From: DASWED01 sp036394995
Lineage (GTDB): Bacteria; Actinomycetota; UBA4738; JACQTL01
Assembly (NCBI GenBank): GCA_036394995.1
Contig: DASWED010000089.1
Coordinates: 1 to 64,000 of the forward strand
Direction of reading: 5' to 3'
Length of the DNA stretch: 64,000 bases
Below the pieces are notes generated by a model that saw only the letters and a program-made list of their open reading frames with translations, searched no databases and had not been told where the DNA came from. Position 1 is the stretch's first letter; each line of letters starts with the position of its first letter. A program made the translations under genes and the position numbers. Of the stretch, positions 59,722-64,000 are shown in pieces.

Positions 59722-60701
59722 TGAGGGTCGCGGCGTTCGTGGACGCCGGACGGTCGCTGGACGCGGGCGTCGAGCGGGTCCGGCTGGCCGAGTCCCTGGG
59801 ATACGACAGCGTGTGGGTGACCCACATCGCGGCGCGGGAGCCGATGCAGGTCCTGGGGCACTACGCGCGGGCCACCGAGCGGATCGGACTCGGCACCGGC
59901 GTCGTGACCATGGCCGTCCGCCATCCGGCCCTGTTGGGCCAGGAGGCCGCCACGCTCGACGAGATCTCGGATGGCCGGTTCCGCCTGGGGATCGGGGTCA
60001 GCCACAGGCTCACGATCGAGGGGTGGTACGGGCTCGAGATCGACGACCCCGTGGGCCGGATCGTGGAGTACACGAAGATCCTGCGGATGCTGTTCACCAC
60101 CGACGGCGGGACGTTCGAGGGAAAGCACTACACGTCGCGGTTCGGGTTCCTGGGCTACGGCGCCCGGAAGGACCTCCCGATCCTGTGGGCGGCCATGGGG
60201 CCGAAGATGCTACGGGCCGCGGCCGAGCACGCCGACGGCATCGTGCTGTGGATGTGCTCGCCGTCGCACATCCGGCGGACCATCAGGCCGGCGCTGGATC
60301 GGGCCCTGGCCGAGGTGGGACGCTCGCCGGAGACGTTCGAGGTGGTGGCCGCGGTGCCGGCGTCGGTCACGGACAATCCCGACGCCGGCCGGGACGCGTT
60401 CCGGTCCCAGGCCCTCCCGTACCTCAGCCTGCCGAACTACCGCAAGGAGATCGAACAGGCCCATCCCGAGGTCCTGGCCTCGTTCGACGAGCGAATGAAG
60501 GCCGGCGACATGGCGGCGGCCCTGGCCGCGCTCGGGCCGGAGTTCACCGACGACTACGCCGGCATCGGCGACCCCGACGCCGTCCGGGCCAAGGTGGAGG
60601 ACTACCGCTCGGCCGGCGTCACGCTCCCGGCGATCGGCCCGCTGCCCCGGCGCCCGGGCTCTGCGGGAGCGGAGGCCACACTGGAAGCCGCCGCGGGCTG
60701 A
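59721..60701 (+). CDS. LLM-class flavin-dependent oxidoreductase
   Basis: 326 residues of the luciferase-like monooxygenase TIM barrel. AESLGYDSVWVTHIAA, IGLGTGVVTMAVRHPALLGQ, LDEISDGRFRLGIGVSH and PILWAAMGPKMLRAAAEHAD follow the family order exactly. The close match to actinobacterial F420-dependent members suggests F420 or FMN as cofactor; which one is not decided. Substrate unknown. Likely leaderless. Confidence 0.87.
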   Translation: MRVAAFVDAGRSLDAGVERVRLAESLGYDSVWVTHIAAREPMQVLGHYARATERIGLGTGVVTMAVRHPALLGQEAATLDEISDGRFRLGIGVSHRLTIEGWYGLEIDDPVGRIVEYTKILRMLFTTDGGTFEGKHYTSRFGFLGYGARKDLPILWAAMGPKMLRAAAEHADGIVLWMCSPSHIRRTIRPALDRALAEVGRSPETFEVVAAVPASVTDNPDAGRDAFRSQALPYLSLPNYRKEIEQAHPEVLASFDERMKAGDMAAALAALGPEFTDDYAGIGDPDAVRAKVEDYRSAGVTLPAIGPLPRRPGSAGAEATLEAAAG

Positions 60702-60704
60702 CGC

Positions 60705-61451
60705 TCAGGCCGCGGTGGGGGTGCCGCAGTTGGGGCAGAACTTCGGTGTGCCCTCGAGGGTCTGGCCGCAGCCGGTGCAGGCGTTCACGGTGGGGTTCTG
60801 CGTCCCGCACTCCGGACAGAACTTGGCCCCGACCTTGACCTGAGCCCCGCAGCTCTTGCAGGCCATCGTGGCCACAGCGCCGCTTCCGCCCGGCTGCGGA
60901 GCCGGGATCGGCGGGGGCTGCGGGGTGGGCGAGGGGGGCGGCTGGGGCGGCGGGACCGGCGGTGTCTCGGACCGGGCGGCACCCGGGGCCGTCCCGGTTC
61001 CAGCCTCGGCCTCCTGCTGCGCGCCCTTGCCGCCGAACAGCCCGCCCAGCAACCCACCCAGCCCGGCGCCGCCGGCGGCGCCTCCGCCTCCGCCCAGGCC
61101 CCCCAACAGGCCCTGGAGCTTCTTCATGCCCTCCTGGGCCTCCTGGGCCTGACGCTGCTGCTCCTGTTCGGCGAACGCCGCCCGCTCGCCCTTCCGCCGC
61201 TCGTAGTCGGGGTCCATCTGGTCGATCTCGAGCTGCCGGGCCCGCGCACCGATCTCGTCGGCGCCGTACTCGGCGGACTGCTTGATCTCGCCCGCCTGCT
61301 CCTGGACGCCGCTGTCCGAGGTCTGGGCGATCACGTTCGCCATGTTCGCCGCGATGGACAGCAGCTCCTGGCGGTACCCCTTGAGCTGGGTGAGGTCCTC
61401 GGTGTGCTCGGCCAGCTGGGTGATGCGGTCGATGTCTTCCTGGGTGGCCAT
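60705..61451 (-). CDS. Protein with C-terminal double zinc ribbon
   Basis: 248 residues. Helical N-terminal half (IDRITQLAEHTEDLTQLKGY, EIKQSAEYGADEIGARARQL), a Gly-rich hinge, a Pro-rich stretch, then two zinc ribbons: CKSCGAQVKVGAKFCPECG and CTGCGQTLEGTPKFCPNCG. GGGAGGAG lies 8 bases before ATG 61451. Such double zinc ribbons occur in membrane-associated or regulatory proteins; no function is assigned. Confidence 0.75.
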   Translation of the reverse strand: MATQEDIDRITQLAEHTEDLTQLKGYRQELLSIAANMANVIAQTSDSGVQEQAGEIKQSAEYGADEIGARARQLEIDQMDPDYERRKGERAAFAEQEQQRQAQEAQEGMKKLQGLLGGLGGGGGAAGGAGLGGLLGGLFGGKGAQQEAEAGTGTAPGAARSETPPVPPPQPPPSPTPQPPPIPAPQPGGSGAVATMACKSCGAQVKVGAKFCPECGTQNPTVNACTGCGQTLEGTPKFCPNCGTPTAA

Positions 61452-61533
61452 GGGCCGGCTCCTCCCGCGTTCGGTCCGGTGAATCGGCATCCTACGGGGG
61501 CGGCCCGCCCACGCTCAAGGGTCGGGGCGCGAT

Positions 61534-62931
61534 TCAGGCCCGGCGGCGGACCCTCGTGCCCTCCGGGGAGTCCATGACCTCGTAGCCCATCGCCGTGAGG
61601 CGGTCGCGGATCGCGTCGGAGCGGCCGAAATCCCTGGCGGCGCGGGCTTCGTCCCGTTCAGCGGCCAGAGCCAGCACGTCCTCGGGCAGCTCGCCGCCCT
61701 CGCGGGCCAGGCGGCCGAGGTCGAGCGCCAGCACGTCGTCCCAGGATGACAGCAGGGCATGCTGCTCGCCGGCCTCCAGGGTCCGGGACCCGGCGGCGAG
61801 GGACAGGACCTCCAGGGCTCTCGGCAGGTCGAGGTCATCGGCCACGGCGTCCCGGAACCGCCGGTCCAGCTCGGCCGCCTCGCCGGTGAGCTCGGGTGGG
61901 GGCTCGGCGGTGGCCCACTCGGCCATCCGCTGGCGCAGCCGGCGGAGCCGCTCCTGCTCGCCCTGCAGCGCCTCCCACGAGAAGTCCATCTCGCTGCGGT
62001 ACCGGGTCCCGAAGCAGAGCAGCCGGAACGCCAGCGGGTCGTACCCCTCGTCGGCCAGCTCGGTCACGCGGGTGACGTTCCTCTTCGACTTCGCCATCTT
62101 CTGGCCGGACTGCTGCAGGAACCCCCCGTACACCCAGATCGAGACGACCCGGTGGCCGGTGGCGCCGTCCGACTGGGCCATCTCGTCCTCGTGGTGGGGG
62201 AACCGCAGGTCGTTGCCGCCGGTGTGGATGTCGAAGCGCTCGCCCAGGTACTTCATGGACATGGCCGAGCACTCGATGTGCCATCCGGGGAACCCCTCGC
62301 CCCACGGGCTCGGCCACCTCATCAGGCGAGTGTCGCCTGCCCGCTTCCACAGCGCGAAGTCCTCGGGGTGGCGCTTCTTCGGGTCGACCTCCAGCTCCTG
62401 GCGGTGCCCGGCGCGGAGGGCCGCCAGCGTGTTCCCCGACAGCTTCCCGTAGTCGGGGAACGCGTGGACGTCGAAGTACACGTTGCCCCCGACCTCGTAG
62501 GCCAGGCCCCGGTCAACGAGGCGCTGCGTGAGCTCGATCATCTCCGGGATGTGGTCCGTGGCCCTCGGGTAGTGGTCGGCGCGCTCGATGTTCAGCGCGT
62601 CGAGGTCCTCCAGGAACGCCGCGGTGTACTTCGCGGCGATCTCCTGGGGCGGGAGGCCCTCGTCGGCGATGGCGATGTCCATGCGGTCGCGGGCGGCCTG
62701 GCCGATGTCGTCCGTCATGTGACCGACGTCCGTGATGTTCATGACCTGGACGACGTCCTGTCCCTCGAACCGCAACCCCCGCCGGATGAGGTCCCCGAGC
62801 ATGAACGTTCGCATGTTCCCGACGTGGGCGTAGCGATACACGGTCGGGCCGCAGGAATAGATCTTCGCGGTCCGCCCGTCGGCGGGCTTGACCTCCTCGA
62901 CCTGCCGGCTGAGCGCGTTGTACAGGCGCAT
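61534..62931 (-). CDS. cysS: Cysteinyl-tRNA synthetase
   Basis: 465 residues. Class I motif TVYRYAHVGNMR (HIGH-type) near 30-40, KMAKSKRN (KMSKS-type), and zinc ligands Cys in YSCGPTVY, Cys in HIECSAMS and His/Glu in HHEDEMAQ. A C-terminal helical domain ends in GYEVMDSPEGTRVRRR. ATG 62931 is where homology starts; TATCCT (minus strand, 62942-62947) lies 10 bases upstream. MshC, the mycothiol ligase, is a shorter paralogue and was considered, but length and motifs fit CysS. Confidence 0.93.
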   Translation of the reverse strand: MRLYNALSRQVEEVKPADGRTAKIYSCGPTVYRYAHVGNMRTFMLGDLIRRGLRFEGQDVVQVMNITDVGHMTDDIGQAARDRMDIAIADEGLPPQEIAAKYTAAFLEDLDALNIERADHYPRATDHIPEMIELTQRLVDRGLAYEVGGNVYFDVHAFPDYGKLSGNTLAALRAGHRQELEVDPKKRHPEDFALWKRAGDTRLMRWPSPWGEGFPGWHIECSAMSMKYLGERFDIHTGGNDLRFPHHEDEMAQSDGATGHRVVSIWVYGGFLQQSGQKMAKSKRNVTRVTELADEGYDPLAFRLLCFGTRYRSEMDFSWEALQGEQERLRRLRQRMAEWATAEPPPELTGEAAELDRRFRDAVADDLDLPRALEVLSLAAGSRTLEAGEQHALLSSWDDVLALDLGRLAREGGELPEDVLALAAERDEARAARDFGRSDAIRDRLTAMGYEVMDSPEGTRVRRRA

Positions 62932-62966
62932 CCCGCCGAACAGGATACCGGCGGTCCGGGGTCGGG

Positions 62967-62980
62967 TAGCCTCTCGTCGG
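62967..62980 (+). promoter_or_regulatory. -10 box of a leaderless acyl-CoA dehydrogenase gene (TAGCCT)
   Basis: TAGCCT at 62967-62972 and exactly 7 bases to GTG 62980. Divergent with the cysS -10 about 20 bases away. Confidence 0.55.
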
Positions 62981-64000
62981 TGACGCTCATGGATCGCGAC
63001 CTCGGCCTGGCGGCGGACCAGCGGGAGCTGGTGGAACTGGCCCGGCGGTGGGCGGACGAGCGCGCCGCGCCGGTCGCCGCCCGGTTCGAGGAGGAGCACC
63101 GGTTCCCCCGCGAGCTGTTCGCGGAGCTGGGCGGGATGGGGTTCGGCGGGATCCCCTACGACGAGCGGTTCGGGGGCGGGGGGCAGTCATACCTCCTGTA
63201 CCTGTGCGTGCTGGAGGAGGTGGCCCGGGCCTTCCTGTCGCTCGGCGTGGGACTGTCCGTCCACCACCTGTGCGCCTTCGGCATCCACCAGTTCGGATCG
63301 GATGCCCTGAAGGAGCGGTACCTCCCGGCGCTGTTCGCGGGGGAGCACCTGGGGGCGTACGGGCTGTCCGAGGCCTCGAGCGGTTCGGACGCGGCCTCCC
63401 TCCGGACCCGGGCCGAGCGAGCGAACGGCGGCGGGTACCGGATCACCGGGTCGAAGCGGTTCATCTCCCACGCGGGGGAGGCGGAGACGTACCTGGTCAT
63501 GGCCCGGACCGGCGGGGGCGGTCCCGACGGCATCTCCGCCTTCGTGGTGGAGAAGGGGTGGCCGGGATTCGAGTTCGGCAGGGTGGAGGCGAAGATGGGG
63601 TGGCAGGCGTCGCCCATGCGCGAGCTGCTGTTCGATGGGTGCGAGGTGCCCGCCGGGAACCTGGTGGGGGAGGAGGGCATCGGTTTCCGGGTGGCCCTGG
63701 CCGCGCTCGACGGGGGCCGCCTGGGGATCGCGGCGTGCTCCACGGGGCTGGCCCAGGCCGCGCTGGAGGCCGCCGTGGCGTTCGCCCGGGAGCGGTCGCA
63801 GTTCGGACGGCCGGTCGTGGAGAACCAGGGCGTGCAGTTCATGCTGGCCGACATGGCGGTGGCAGTGGAGGCCTCGCGGCGCCTGTACCGGGAAGCCGCC
63901 AGGGCCCGCGACGGTGGCGACCCGTTCTCCACTGCCGCCTCCATGGCGAAGCTGTTCGCCTCCGACGCGGCGATGCGGGTCACCACCGACGCCGTGCAGC
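62980..64000 (+). CDS. Acyl-CoA dehydrogenase, 3' end outside window
   Basis: First 340 residues of a second acyl-CoA dehydrogenase, running off the right edge. GTG 62980 starts VTLMDRDLGLAADQ; N-terminal domain to about 125, then GAYGLSEASSGSDAASLRTR and ITGSKRFISHAGEAETYLVM, the middle beta domain, and FARERSQFGRPVVENQGVQ of the C-terminal helical domain. It oxidises an acyl-CoA with FAD. A leaderless promoter precedes it. The catalytic Glu region lies beyond the window. Confidence 0.9.
   Translation, partial: MTLMDRDLGLAADQRELVELARRWADERAAPVAARFEEEHRFPRELFAELGGMGFGGIPYDERFGGGGQSYLLYLCVLEEVARAFLSLGVGLSVHHLCAFGIHQFGSDALKERYLPALFAGEHLGAYGLSEASSGSDAASLRTRAERANGGGYRITGSKRFISHAGEAETYLVMARTGGGGPDGISAFVVEKGWPGFEFGRVEAKMGWQASPMRELLFDGCEVPAGNLVGEEGIGFRVALAALDGGRLGIAACSTGLAQAALEAAVAFARERSQFGRPVVENQGVQFMLADMAVAVEASRRLYREAARARDGGDPFSTAASMAKLFASDAAMRVTTDAVQ

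Noticed and set aside
61534..62931. MshC (mycothiol biosynthesis ligase)
   Set aside because: Length of 465 and full C-terminal domain fit cysteinyl-tRNA synthetase rather than the shorter MshC.

Overview
The window is 64 kb of dense, very GC-rich DNA from an actinobacterium. The main evidence is a complete Pup-proteasome system (arc, dop, pup, prcB, prcA, pafA) followed by pafB, pafC, tatA/B, tatC and a HelY-type helicase, an order familiar from Mycobacterium. ClpS with DUF2017, an MtrA/MtrB-like two-component pair, a LigB-type ATP-dependent DNA ligase and many TANNNT leaderless promoters agree with this. The species cannot be named. A TtuB/TtuA tRNA-thiolation pair, best known from Thermus, hints at a thermophilic or thermotolerant lineage, but that is inference.

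Layout. 1-4732: acyl-CoA ligase (cut by the left edge), then a branched-chain amino-acid type ABC importer (livH, livM, binding protein). 4896-12122: accessory genes, namely a large secreted HExxH protein, an SRPBCC protein, a transketolase, a hemerythrin-like fragment and a VOC protein. 12266-15987: soluble transhydrogenase, DNA ligase and a 40-residue Rho_N-like protein closed by a clear terminator. 16078-18117: secreted beta-helix protein and a lipoprotein. 18247-19777: clpS, DUF2017 and DUF3054 on the minus strand. 20040-23453: cold-shock protein, a Gly/Arg-rich protein and an 850-residue secreted protein. 23536-28707: response regulator, sensor kinase and GerMN lipoprotein on the minus strand, then a histidine phosphatase and an HtrA protease. 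28778-40208: ttuB, ttuA, trmI, arc, dop, pup, prcB, prcA, P450, a frameshifted RTX protein and pafA. 40238-54640: Lrp regulator, EamA exporter, DUF3866, pafB, pafC, tatA/B, tatC, a lipid kinase, a hydrolase and the helicase. 54905-64000: DM13 protein, second lipid kinase, aminopeptidase P-like protein, two acyl-CoA dehydrogenases, a flavin oxidoreductase and cysS.

How the parts fit. TtuB/TtuA (2-thiolation of tRNA U54) and TrmI (m1A58) both modify the tRNA T-loop and sit directly upstream of the proteasomal ATPase. One locus therefore holds a beta-grasp ubiquitin-like modifier (TtuB) and a disordered one (Pup). Pup is encoded with a terminal Glu, so it should be ready for ligation by PafA without deamidation; Dop would then act mainly as depupylase. 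Paired direct repeats upstream of htrA suggest control by the neighbouring MtrA-like regulator.

No tRNA, rRNA, CRISPR array, insertion sequence, integrase or attachment site was recognised. No stretch longer than 300 bases lacks a gene; the longest gaps (19778-20039, 50966-51200, 54641-54904, 57692-57936) are described as features or findings. The long ORFs antisense to real genes are treated as high-GC shadows.
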